From: Trifolium pratense
Lineage: Eukaryota; Streptophyta; Magnoliopsida; Fabales; Fabaceae
Length of the DNA: 64,000 bases
Reading direction: 5' to 3'
Assembly (NCBI RefSeq): GCF_020283565.1
Contig: NC_060059.1
Coordinates: forward strand, 48,628,572 to 48,692,571
Shown: piece by piece, positions 34,297 through 44,691 of the stretch
Layout: each line of letters opens with the position of its first letter
Position numbering within the stretch: position 1 is the first letter of the stretch
Notes under the pieces: model-generated
What the model was told of the DNA's origin: nothing
What the model saw: the letters and a program-made list of their open reading frames with translations, nothing else
Databases searched by the model: none
Program-made: the position numbers and the translations under genes

Positions 34297-35335
34297 TTGA
34301 AGCAGTATTGAATGGCACATGGGAACCTGTGCAGCTCATAAAAATTGAGGGTGGAAAAATTACATTACATTTCGTGGATAATCAACAAATTGAAAGCACT
34401 TTGTCATTTGATATTCAGATCAAATAAAGGAAAGCTAATTCATCTGATTGCATCAACTTCTTAAGACCTGGAATTGATATATCTTTGCTTTTAGGCTAGC
34501 GAAGCAATGATAATGATTCAAATCAATTTAATCCTATTCCATCGGTAACTTAAATTGTGTTAATTATATATAGTAGTTTTTAATCTTTAATTTATTTGTT
34601 AATCTTTAATTTCTTGATATTTATTTATCTTTATATTTATTGTAGTCTTGGGTTGATGCAAAAATACACTTCATTCAAAGAAAACCTCACAAATCTGATG
34701 AATGTTCATGTGACTTTTATTTATACACAATACTTGAAGAAGAGGCTATTGCATGTGAAATTAATCAAATTTACATCCTACAAAGGCTTAACACAATACT
34801 TGTGATGGGATGTTGGAAAAAAAATAATATCTCTGAAATTAAGCCTTATAGGTGGGGTACATTAGAGGATTGTTCTACATTATCATAATCTAGATTAATG
34901 TTGGGGAAATTTTATTCTGAGGTTTCGTGGTTTATTACCACGTCTCATTTAAAGAAAGCTTCATTCGTTATAAGATATGCTCAAAACAATATTGTTTATC
35001 AAGTTAATGGAAATGATAATCATACTGTAAGTCAAATTGCGGTGGAGAACAAGACTTTGAATGTCGAGGTTTCGGGGTACAACACTGAAATTGTCGGCGG
35101 CCCCCAACATGATGATGACATTGTTTCCCGCTTTTCTGACATTCTCCGCCTGTTGGATTATGCACCATCGGTCAAATTTGGTGCCTCATCATCGATGGTT
35201 GAAATTGTGTCCCTTGACAGTCAAGGGGTGATGAACCTTTTTAGACAGCTGAAGGATATATTCTCCATGTCTGCTGGTGTGGATTCTTTCGATCAAGCCA
35301 CCATTACCAAGGCGCAATCTTTGTAGAATGACTTC
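34297..35335 (+). pseudogene. CLASSY-like N-terminal fragment, left arm
   Basis: The first exon-like part (34297-34544) encodes a GTWEPVQLIKIEGGK segment and an FLRPGIDI segment; an intron (34545-34645, gta...tag) follows. The second part (34646-about 35031) encodes WVDAKIHFIQRKPHKSDE, a YRW...EDCSTLS segment and MLGKFYSEVSWF. These match the N-terminal region of the SNF2-domain CLASSY proteins, which work with Pol IV in RNA-directed DNA methylation. No SNF2 helicase domain is present. In-frame stops occur after IQIK, after LLLG and after CSTLS. The remaining part to 35335 (FSDILRLLDYAP, GASSSMVEIVSLDSQGVM) is not a recognised family. Confidence 0.75.
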
Positions 35336-36515
35336 GACCCCTTCTTCTTCAAAACTGGGTTGCTCTGTTGTACCCCTTGGGTTAGCTTGTCTGTTGAAGA
35401 AGGGTCGAAGATGGGGTACAACAGAGCAATCCAGTTTTGTAAAAGAAGGGGTCGAAGTTGTTCTACCAGAGATTGTGCTTTGGTAATGGTGGCTTGATCG
35501 AAAGAATCCACACCAGCAGACATGGAGAATATTTCTTTCAACTCTCTAAAAAGGGTCATAACCCCTTGACTGTCAGGGGCCACAATTACAACCATCAATG
35601 ACGAGGCACCAAATTTGGCCGATGGTGCAAAATCCAATAGGCGGAGAATGTCAGAAAAGCAGGAAACAACGTCATCATTATGTTGGGGGCCGCCAATAAT
35701 TTCAGTGCTATACCCCGGAACCTCGACACCCACAATCTTGTTCTCCGTCGCAATTTGACTTACAATATCATTATCATTTCCATTAACTTGATAAACAATA
35801 TTGTTTTTGAGCAGATCTTATAATGAATGAAACATTCTTTAAATGAGACGTGTTAACTAACCACAAAAGATCAGAATAAAATTTCCCCAACATTAATCTA
35901 GATTCTGATAATGTAGAACAATCCTCTAATGCACCCCACCTATAAGGCTTAGATTCAGAGATTTTATTTTTCCCCACAACCCATAGTATTGTGTTGAAGC
36001 CTTTGTAGGATGTAAATTTGATCAAATCCAAATGCAATAGCCTATTCTCCAAATATTGTGTGTAAATAAAAGTCACATGAACATTCATCAGATTTGTGAG
36101 GTTTTCTTTGAATGAAGTGTATATTTGCATCAACCCAAGACTACAATAAATATAAATAAATTTCAAGAAATTAAAGATTAACAAATAAATTCATACAAAA
36201 GAGATTAAGTTTAATAAAAACTACAATATATAATTAAAACAATTTAACTTACAGATGGAATAGGATTAAATTGATCCGAACCATTATCATTGCTTTGGTA
36301 GCCTAAAAGCAAATATATATCAATTCCAGGTCTTAAGAAGTTGATGCAATCAGTTGAATTAGCTTTCCTTGATTTGATCTGAATATCATAGGACAAAGTC
36401 CTTTCAATTTGTTGATTATCCACGAAATGTAATGTAATTTTCCCCCCTCAATTTTTATGAGTTGCACAGGTTCCCATGTGCCATTCAATACTGCTTCAAA
36501 TGCTTAAACTGGCCT
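35293..36515 (-). pseudogene. CLASSY-like N-terminal fragment, right arm
   Basis: On the minus strand this is the same arrangement as the left arm, better preserved. The stops after IQIK, LLLG and CSTLS in the left arm are sense codons here (IQIKSRK, LLLGYQSN, CSTLSESRL). A 1-nt insertion near 35805 shifts the frame after RSAQK. The inner part from 35733 reads through 146 codons because it crosses the spacer into the complement of the other arm. The better state of this arm suggests it is closer to the source. The SNF2 domain is absent. Confidence 0.7.
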
Positions 36516-36721
36516 AAATTCAATTTCTCCATGCCCTCAAACCCTGGACCATATGGTGTAATTAGACCGATGTGGATTGGGTTTTAATGAATTTAATGTC
36601 TGAACCACTGAACTCTCGGTTGGTTCGGCTTTTGGTGTAAAAAGGTTACATTTTAAAATCAAAATCTCTAAATCTGAAACTCACTTGGGTTGGTCTGGTG
36701 GTATTGGCTTGGGAGCTGAGA

Positions 36722-37312
36722 GTAGGCATGACAATAAAACTCATACATGCGGGTACCCGCCCAAACCCTACCCGCTTTGACGGGAAAAACCCGAGTTGAC
36801 TGAGTTTTAGGTTCAGGTTTGGGTTTTCCCTAATTTCAAAAGACGGGGTTGGGGCGGGTAATGGCGACATTGATACCCACCCCGAATCTGTCCCCGAACC
36901 CGTCCCGATTATATTAAAACTATATTTTACATCTTTTAAATTAAAAACCCTTAAACAATATCTTAAATTATATTAATATGTTTATTTTTAGTTTTTAATT
37001 TGAGTAATAGATAAACTGTTTTCTCTATTTCTTTTCTTTATTTAAGAAAATATTTTTTAAACAAAATAATTTGGGACTTTAACTTTTTATTTATTAAAAA
37101 AAATTCTAAAAAACAATCAAAATTCATGTGGAAAGAGGTGTAACGGGGATACCCGAACTCGTCGGGGATACCCGATCCCTGTTGGGTATGGGTTTGTGGT
37201 TATATTTTTTATCCCCGTTTAGAATTGAGATGAGTTTGGGGAAAACTCGAACCTTATGGGTTTGAGTTTGGGGAGGACAAAATCCGTCCCCGCCCCATTG
37301 CCATGCCTAGAT
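36722..37312. mobile_element. possible nonautonomous hAT-like element
   Basis: The approximate inverted ends are taggcatgacaataaaac and the complement of cattgccatgccta. GC-rich 'cgggtacccgccc' and 'ccccgaacccgtcccg' stretches near the ends surround an AT-rich middle. The possible 8-bp flanks gctgagag and gatgggag match at only six of eight positions. No transposase is present. Confidence 0.4.
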
Positions 37313-37519
37313 GGGAGTGTTCTTCTCTTTAAAGTCTCTGGTTTTCAAATATATATTTTTCCAAATCTGGCACCAAATTTATATTTTATACTCCTTTTTA
37401 TTTAAATGGGTATAATATTAATAATTTCAAAGTCATTTTTGCACTAGAGCGACCCGAGCGTAACTTTATCATTGTTAGTAGGTGCCTCATGTGAATTATC
37501 ATTCACAATATGATACTTC

Positions 37520-37628
37520 TCAAAAATTAAACCACACAAGAAATTATAGAATTTTGACTTAGTATTTACTTCTCAAAAAGTAATTACTAACTCAAAATTC
37601 TATAATTTTTCTTGTGGTTTAATTTTTG
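37520..37628. repeat. near-perfect hairpin of about 108 bp
   Basis: The left arm (aaaaattaaaccacacaag...) and right arm (...cttgtggtttaattttt) pair over about 48 bp with a short loop (37571-37578). It could be a very small MITE or a young precursor-like foldback. No flanking duplication was identified. Confidence 0.6.
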
Positions 37629-37970
37629 GGTTTGTTAATTTTAATATGTTGTTGTATTTAAAGAATTAACTAGATTTATCAGCCTATACTAAGATACATT
37701 TTTAGTAATGGTTTTTCTTCCACATGTCCCAAAATTATACTTGTAATATGTGGTATGACTTATATATAATATATGATGGTGTTTCTTTTATATGTGAAGG
37801 AGAAGAAAAGAGGAACACAAACTAAAAACAAGTTGATTGGACAATCTCGGTTTTGTCTGATCTTCCACTCTTTTATTACAATAGTGATATTTATGGGATA
37901 AGTGTGGTTGAGTCTCTTTGTTTTAAATTATAAAAAAAAAATTGATGTTTTAGTTATGATCACTACTAGA

Positions 37971-38807
37971 AATAAGGGAATTAGTGACGGAATTTAGGGA
38001 GAGAACAAAATCCCTCACAAATTGTGAGGGAATTAGTGACGGAAAGTGAATTTTTTTATTAAAATAAATTACTTAATGTTAGTGTGACGGAATTTGTGAC
38101 AACTAATTTTTCTCACAAATATTCCGTCACAAATTTCCATCACTAATGTAGATTTAGGAGTTTATGAGGAAAATAACCTCAAAAACTTGATGAGTGTTTA
38201 CCTATTTCATTCCTAAAAACGTTATTAATATGAATTTTAAAGTTTTTAATTATATAAATTCGTCTCCAATTTCATTTTGCACGCTCTCAATTTCCTTTCC
38301 CAGATTCATCGATTCGTCCTCTCGCGTCTTCATCTTCCTCCAACAACACTGTTGCACAGTCGCAACTCTCCGATTGAGTTTCAACCACCACAATCATCGT
38401 CGCACAACGAAGAAGCGCCACCTTCAACTCCGCTTGTTCTCTCGAATAAAACGACGATAACAATAGTAGTAACTTCGATAATCGTTTCGAGCTCTGTAAC
38501 AGAAGAGACGTTCATAAATCATACTTCTCAACTTTCAATTTCACTTTCTTTGATTCGATTTGATTCGTTTGGTTTTTAGGTTTTTGAAGAGAAAGCGTAT
38601 AGTGTTGAGCAACAAATTCATCTTCCTCTCACGCGCCTCAATCTCGGCAACGACGCCGTTGCTTCATCTTCTCCATGTAACTCTATTCTCTCCCTCATGC
38701 CTCAGTCACGGTAATGCCGCTGCCGCTTCTCTCTATTGTTTGTGACGGAAATTTAACACATTAGCGACGGATTCCTTCCCTCTCTATATTTAATTTTTCT
38801 AGTAGTG
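37971..38807. mobile_element. nonautonomous CACTA (En/Spm-type) element
   Basis: It starts CACTACTAGAAATAAGGGAA and ends TTTTTCTAGTAGTG, flanked by the 3-bp duplication gat (37968-37970 and 38808-38810). Subterminal repeats of 'ttagtgacggaa' occur on the left, and 'gtgacggaaat' and 'ttagcgacgga' on the right. These features define a CACTA element. The interior (about 38265-38740) is more GC-rich, with 'ctctcgcgtcttcatcttcc' and 'cggcaacgacgccgttgc', and may be captured gene sequence. No transposase. Confidence 0.88.
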
Positions 38808-38810
38808 GAT

Positions 38811-39584
38811 TGTGTATAAGTTTTTTTATATATTTTTTTCCACAAAAATGAAGCTTCAATTTAAAAATTTATATCACAAAAATAAAGTATAACAAGGCCG
38901 AATAGTAATATTGAGCAGTATTTCAAAATAAAAGAGAAACATTCACGAAGAAGACAGAGGGGGATAAGTATTACCGCTCAACACAATAAATGCATATAAA
39001 GAACAAAGTAAGAGAAAATGTATATAAAGAGAAGAAAATAAAACAACTTTTGAATTCATTAGAGTCATTAGTTCCCAAATATTTTTGATAGGGTCGACTC
39101 AGAATTCACAATTGTATTAAAAAATAAAAGTGAAGATAAAAGAATTGGAAGATGAAAGAATAACTTACACGGGACGACCTGAACAATAAACAGGAAAAAA
39201 CAAGAACTGTAAATAAATTTTTGATAGGATTGTATACCTTTTGACATAATTGGTGATTTCATCCCAAAAATTCGAGGAAGCTCGTGGCTACGCAACATGC
39301 TACACCTCTATCTATAGCCGCTATTTGACACTAACAAATAGATTATAATTTTGCAAACAGGATTAATATTAATATAGAAAATAATTAACAAGACATATCT
39401 ATTAGTCACAATACAAATTCAAAGAGCCTCACCTCATATTTCTCCATCTCTTCTTTCCAAATATCTCAATCCCAAAAGTCACGACACATGTTTCCCAATA
39501 CATTTCAATATTTATTTGTGTGTTTTCTCAAAGCTTTAGCTTGCTAGACAAGTGAACATAACAAACAAGTAAAGTGAATCCTCA
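38811..39584. other. AT-rich noncoding sequence
   Basis: No gene supported. The minus-strand frame at 39298-39068 is not protein-like. This is the left flank of the nested copia-type element. Confidence 0.4.
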
Positions 39585-39687
39585 TGTTAGAATCAGAGAT
39601 ACACAAATAGAGAAAAGAGAAAGTAGGCTAGGGTTTCAATAGAATATCATTGCATTAGCTTAACATTACAAAAGGTTACAAGAGAAT

Positions 39688-40090
39688 TGATCGTGTTGAC
39701 CAGAATGATGCGACTTCGCCGGCGTTTGCGGTGGTTGAAAGCGTTGAGACCCCCTGTTGAAGCGGAGGGGGGTTGTGTACCTGCAGGCACTCCGACGCTC
39801 AAGTCAGTTTGTGTTTTAGAGGTTTTCTTAGCTATAAAAATGCGTACCTTGCAAATGAAGTGGAGATGCATATATATAGCCCCCAGCGCTGGGCTAAGAC
39901 CCTTGATGGCATTAATGGCCATCAAGTGGCTGCCGGAAAACGGCTTGGAGGCCCTGATGAGCAGTAAATGCTCATCATTCCGGTTCACGGCCGTTACGAT
40001 ACGCAAGGGTATCTGACCGTTAGGACGTGCTCGGATGGTCTATGTGTTCGACACCCTCTGACGCTCGAGCTCTGAGCTCGGCCCAGAACA
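39688..40090 (-). repeat. 3' LTR of element 2 (403 bp)
   Basis: Plus-strand reading starts TGATCGTGTTGACC and ends GCCCAGAACA. It differs from the other LTR at two positions (ctaagaccc against ctaaggccc, and cattccggtt against cattctggtt). Confidence 0.95.
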
Positions 40091-40104
40091 GGAGCCCCCC
40101 AAGT
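40091..40104 (-). other. polypurine tract of element 2
   Basis: ACTTGGGGGGCTCC on the minus strand lies directly before the 3' LTR. It is nearly identical to the tract of element 1. Confidence 0.8.
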
Positions 40105-40340
40105 CGTTATGCTCGTAGGCGAGGGTAATGACTTGAAGCTTTACCGATTCATCTCGATTTGCCGAACATAACAGATCCGAGTTGGGCAGCTGAATTTTCG
40201 CAGTGTCCCTGTGGTCAAAGTCAAGCTTTGGAAAGGGAAAATCGTTTATTCCAAGTGGTCAATCCTAGGTTTCTGCAGCCGCCTCTCGCATTTATGGGAT
40301 GTCAGGTGTAGTGACTGGTCCTTTGGGCGGCAAGTTTTAC

Positions 40341-40348
40341 TATAAATA
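40341..40348 (+). promoter_or_regulatory. TATA box of the small acidic ORF, element 2
   Basis: TATAAATA in the context TTTTACTATAAATACTTGC lies 46 bp before ATG 40395. Element 1 has the same box 48 bp before the homologous ATG. Confidence 0.6.
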
Positions 40349-40394
40349 CTTGCTTACCCTTTGGCTTCCCATGTCCTGGGTTTGAAGGCTAGCA

Positions 40395-40751
40395 ATGGAT
40401 AATAGGGATTCCAAGAAGGTTGTTGCTGATGGTTCTGAGTCTCGAAGAGGAAAAAAGAGAGCGGAGGTTCCTAAGCCTGCGCCGGCTCGTTCTCAAAAGG
40501 GGAAAGAAGCTAAGGTGGTGTTCCCTTCCTCGGATACTTCTGATACCTCAAGTTCCGACGAATCGGCGGATTTTATTGGGGCAATCGAGGAGTTCCTGAG
40601 GGCTCGTCAATCTCCCCACCTCTATCCTCCGGGCCCTGCCTCTGGTGAAGGAGGGTCCCAGGTTGGGAAGGAGGCTAAGATATGGCCAGAGGAGGTGCTG
40701 TGGACTGATTCGGATTCCGCAATTAGCTCAGGTTCCGAGCACGAGGATTAG
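40395..40751 (+). CDS. small acidic serine-rich ORF, antisense in element 2 (118 aa)
   Basis: A basic N-terminal part (SRRGKKRAEV) is followed by KVVFPSSDTSDTSSSDES, an EEFL segment and an acidic tail ending SEHED. Layout and motif match the 105-aa ORF at 13961-13644 in element 1, and both sit first in the antisense cassette after the 3' LTR. Stop at 40749-40751. The function is unknown; the conserved SSDTSD core looks like an acidic phosphorylatable segment, which is inference. Confidence 0.65.
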   Translation: MDNRDSKKVVADGSESRRGKKRAEVPKPAPARSQKGKEAKVVFPSSDTSDTSSSDESADFIGAIEEFLRARQSPHLYPPGPASGEGGSQVGKEAKIWPEEVLWTDSDSAISSGSEHED

Positions 40752-41373
40752 GTGCTCGGTTCCCTTGTAATCCTCTTCCCTTTGTAATGGATTATCATTA
40801 ATAAAATAATTCTCCTTTGATTTTCCCGAGCATAATTTATTTGCACTCATGCTTTATGTATGCTCTTAATTTAATAATGTCGCGGATTTTCCGAACGATT
40901 CTGAGCGGACTTTTCGATCGAAAACCGGACTCCTTTTTCGAGCATGTTTTCGACTTTACGAATTTGTCGAGGAGCGCGGTATTCTTATTCGGTTACTGTG
41001 GCCTTCCCCGTATTTTTAGCAAAGAAATACGGGGAATGGACTCCGAGGATCTTGCATTTCCTTTTTCGGTTGCGATTTTCTCGGGATGTGGTGTCTTGGA
41101 TTCTGCGAGATTTGTGCGAGCAGACGGATGTGACTTGAAAGGACGAGTCGCTTCGTTTCCTCTCGCCACGTGTAAAGACTATTAAATAGCACTCGAGTGG
41201 CTATTAACTGAGATTTGAATCTCGAGGTCGTCCTGAACCGTTGGATTTTCGCGCCTTTTTGTTTCTCCTAAGATGAAATCTGAGCCACTTGATCGTAATT
41301 GATCCGGACCGTTGGATCGATCCTGTGGTTCGAATGGAAGCGGCGCGGATTTTCCTGTACAGACGCGTTGGGC

Positions 41374-41381
41374 TATATATA
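41374..41381 (+). promoter_or_regulatory. TATA box of the antisense two-exon gene, element 2
   Basis: TATATATA in the context TTGGGCTATATATAGGAGGG is followed by a pyrimidine-rich leader. A leader intron with donor GTAAGT at 41515 and acceptor TTTTTCAG at 41934 (420 nt) probably separates the leader from the ATG at 41947. Confidence 0.5.
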
Positions 41382-41946
41382 GGAGGGAGGTTTTTTCGTT
41401 TGAAACTTTACAGTTTCTTACTCACTTTCTACATCGTTTGGCCTTTCCGTTTCAAGCTTCCTCTGGTGGTTTTCTACTACAAACTCCTTACTCCTATCTT
41501 CATTTAATCAACAAGTAAGTGTTTTATCCTTTTAATCTTTGAAGATTTTGTTTGGATTTTACTTTGGATTGTTGTAGATAGTTCACGCGGTGTAGGGCTG
41601 TAGTATGTTTCCTGTGTAGCCTGGGTAGTCTTTTTGAAGGTTGTAGGTGGTGGTTAGCACCCTTTTTCCCCCCAAAAGAGGGGTTTTTCGCGGTTTTCCG
41701 GCGAGAAATCGCTGTTTTTACCAACTGACGGTTGGGTTTTGGCTTAGAACAGTGTCGAGCACCACATGCGTTTCGTGCTCGGTTGTTTGTATGAACTTAG
41801 CGCCCGGAGAGATTATTTTATCCCTTTCCGTTTTCGCGTAGGCTTTTGTTGAGATCCTCGCCCTTTCACTTGATTTGGCGGTGGAAGGGTGGATTTGAAT
41901 GTCGAATTCACTTTTCCTTCCTCTGCTTTTTCAGGTTTTTCTTTAG

Positions 41947-43973
41947 ATGGCTGAGGGATCTCAAAGTCAAGTCTCGTTTATAGATCAACAGCCGTCCTCG
42001 TCAATTCGTATCCGAGCCGACCTTTCGTGGGTGGCGGATGAACCTAGAGAGACAGAGTCGGTTTATCAGAATTGCGAGAGTGACATCCCAGAGACGATGT
42101 GTACGGATATACAGACTCCTCCTACCGAGGATTTTGAAGTGCGGATTCCTACTGCTCGTCATAGGATCTGCAGCAATTGGGCTTGGGGGACGATTCCCAT
42201 ATACGAGATTGCCTTCAAGCATCTGGGAATTCGGCTGCCCTTCACCGATCTGGAGGTGTCCATCTTTCGTCATCTTCGGTTAGCCCCTTCTCAACTCCAC
42301 CCGAACTCATTGGCCTTTATTAAGGCTTTTGAAAAAACTGCCGAGTATTTGGGTTTGGGCCCCACCTTGCCTTTATTTTTCTACCATTTTGGCCTTCAAC
42401 GGAGCTGTCCTCGGGGGGAACAGGCGAAAGGGAAGCTCGCGAAGGGAGCCCCGGTACCGGACACCAAGCACGGATGGGTTTCTTTGAGGCAACGGAAACG
42501 CCTCTTTGACATGTTCGACGAGTCGGTACGGGGGTTCAAGTCTGTTTTCTATGGAGTTAGGCCAATAACGACGAAAGGTTGGAACAATTTCGTTCGTAGG
42601 GGGCATCGAATTGATGAGCTGGGACAGGAAGTGCTTGACGAGCAGGGGCTCCCTATCGAGGAGGATTTTGCCAGATTTCCTTTCTATTGGCGCAGGGATC
42701 ACTACTCCATGTCGACCAAGGAGTTCGTTTTTACGCTGGGAGCGTTGTCAGCTGAGGAGAGAGCTGACTATAAGAAATTATTGGAGTTCGTGGAGGGCTT
42801 GCCTCCTTACCTTATGAGTGATCCTGGGGGTGAGCCTTTGTTTGGGGTAGATGGTCGAAGGTTGACCTCCCCGAAGGTGATCGCTACGAAGGAGTTGCTC
42901 GCTTGCGACACTTCGGAAAAATTGACTGCTTTTTGGAGTATGCTCGTAGCTTTCTTTTATTTATTTTTTACCAACTATTCTTTGCTTCTTTTATTTGCTC
43001 GCCTTTTATTTTGCTGACTGTTGCTCTGATTTGTGTAGGTACAATGACCAGTGGATCTGCTGCTCTCCGCAAAGCTCGTGCTGCTAAGAACAAGAGGGAG
43101 GCGAGCAGTGCTGCTACAACTTCTTCTGCCCCTCAATCTCCTACAGCCTCTAACATGGATCGCTCGAAAAGGATCCGATTGGAGGAGGAAACCTCTTCTC
43201 GTCAAGAGCTTGAGGTAGTGGATCTTTCTGGCCAGGATGATCCTCCTCGCCGCGGACCTCACAGGTTGTCTACTGGTGTTCCTGCCGACGATTTCGTCCT
43301 TCCTCCAATCTATGCTCATGATAGACTGCTGACCGGAGAGACCAAAGTGAAGATTGATCCAGCGGATGAGGCCATCCTCTCGGATATGGGTCCCGAAGCT
43401 CTCCGGACTGAAATTGCCGCCCAATCCATGGCGCTGCTCAAATTAGTCGAGGTGGCGACTTTTTTGAATGGCCGGGAGTGCAAGTATTTGGAGGAAAGGA
43501 ATGAAGCTCGCAAGGAGTTGCCTTTGTTGCAGCGGAGGTTGGCAGAATCCGAGGCGTCCTGCGAGGTGTTCAGGGAAGAGCGCAAGACCCTCTCGGCCAA
43601 CCTTAAGGAAGCGGAGGATAGGCTCAAGACGGTTTCGGAGGAGAGGGACAGTGCTGTGCAGAAGGTTGAGGAGCAGAAGGCTATGATTGGCGAACTGACA
43701 GGGAAGTTGGAGAGGCTCCAAGTCACCGGGGTTGTTGAAGATCGGGAGAAGGAGCTCGATCCCCAAGGGGAGTATGCTTCCTCCTCTCGTGCTGATTTGC
43801 TCGCCAAGATCCAGGAGCTTGAGTCCAACATGGTGGCTGCTGCAGCTTTTAGCTTCAACAACGCAGTGGCTCAGCTCAGGATTCTCAACCCTAGCTTGAT
43901 CGAGGAGGGTTTAGATGAGGAGAAGGAGGTGCGGGATGGAGCTATTGTTACTCCTGATGATGATGAAGTGTAA
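41947..43973 (+). CDS. antisense two-exon gene of element 2 (PF04195-like domain plus coiled coil)
   Basis: Exon 1 is 41947-42937 and exon 2 is 43039-43973. The 101-nt intron has donor GTATGC and acceptor TTGTGTAG, splits a codon after its first base, and keeps the frame when removed, giving 641 residues. Residues 112-129 (LAPSQLHPNSLAFIKAFE) match the conserved motif in element 1, and the region resembles the PF04195 'putative gypsy type transposon' domain. Exon 2 starts with basic, alanine-rich sequence and continues into a long charged heptad region (EERKTLSANLKEAEDRLKTV), a likely coiled coil. The frame is intact and lies opposite and downstream of pol. The role is unknown. Intron phase and length equal those in element 1. 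Confidence 0.78.
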
Positions 43974-44691
43974 ATTTGTTTTTCTTTCTTTATTTTGTCC
44001 GGGTATTTGCCCTTCTGATGTAACCGACAATTATGGCCCTTCGGGGTCTTTAAATATCAGTACTTTGATTTATTCTCCTGCCTTTTGCCTTTATCTCGTA
44101 TCTAGATTTAGGGTTTGTATGGCGATGCTTTAATTTCCTCTGAATGTCGAATCGATCGTTTGTCTGCTCAACGCTTTTTAGGTTCGCGCTTTGATTATCT
44201 TTTCGTTGTGACGACCTGTATGCTTGACGCTCTTTATTTGTGCTCGACCATCCTTGAGGTTTTTAACTTGGTAATCTTCCAAACATTCTATACGCCGAAC
44301 TATTCGTTTCTTCGCGCTAGTGTGTGTTTGGATGGTGGTCATCGTTGCGGTAGCTGGTACCATTAGATGCCGGGCTTAGAAGGTGCGGGGAACCATTCTA
44401 AGTGTTTGGAGATGTTAATCCAAACTAACAACGAGGAGAGGGGCTGTTGTTAAGCTTTCCTCCTCGGGGTGTGAACATCCCATCGCGAGCTGGGGTTCTA
44501 CCGGGCGTGTACTATGACGATGGTGCTCCGTGGTCTAGAGCTTTCCTCGCCAACATCATCGAGCTCAAAACGTCTCGACTTTGTTTTATATTTTAAGATT
44601 CATGCCCGTACCTAAGCATTCCTCCGTTGTACAGGCGTGCTTCTCATGGGCGAAGACACAGCCTTCGTCGAGGGGCGACTTTGAGCTCCCC
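43974..44691. other. spacer between antisense gene and pol in element 2
   Basis: The spacer holds the converging 3' ends of the antisense gene and gag-pol. No tandem array is present, unlike the same position in element 1. No coding region is supported. Confidence 0.5.

Larger units (their letters stand above)
34141..36650. repeat. 2.5-kb inverted repeat of CLASSY-like sequence
   Basis: Two arms of about 1.24 kb (34141-35376 and 35413-36650) are reverse complements with moderate divergence and only a 36-bp spacer (35377-35412). The arms meet at gtacccc / ggggtac. Each arm carries, in outward-to-inward order, CLASSY N-terminal exon sequence, an intron, more CLASSY exon sequence and an unidentified coding-like segment. 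Because the intron is kept, the duplication arose from genomic DNA rather than from a processed transcript. A transcript through it would fold into a long hairpin. Confidence 0.85.

Noticed and set aside
39647..40016. Frames of 109-119 aa in the LTR of element 2, repeated at 50451-50817
   Set aside because: They lie across LTR sequence and recur only because the LTR is duplicated; no protein features.
40817..41185. 122-aa plus-strand frame in element 2
   Set aside because: It lies in the likely promoter and leader of the two-exon gene and has no counterpart in element 1.
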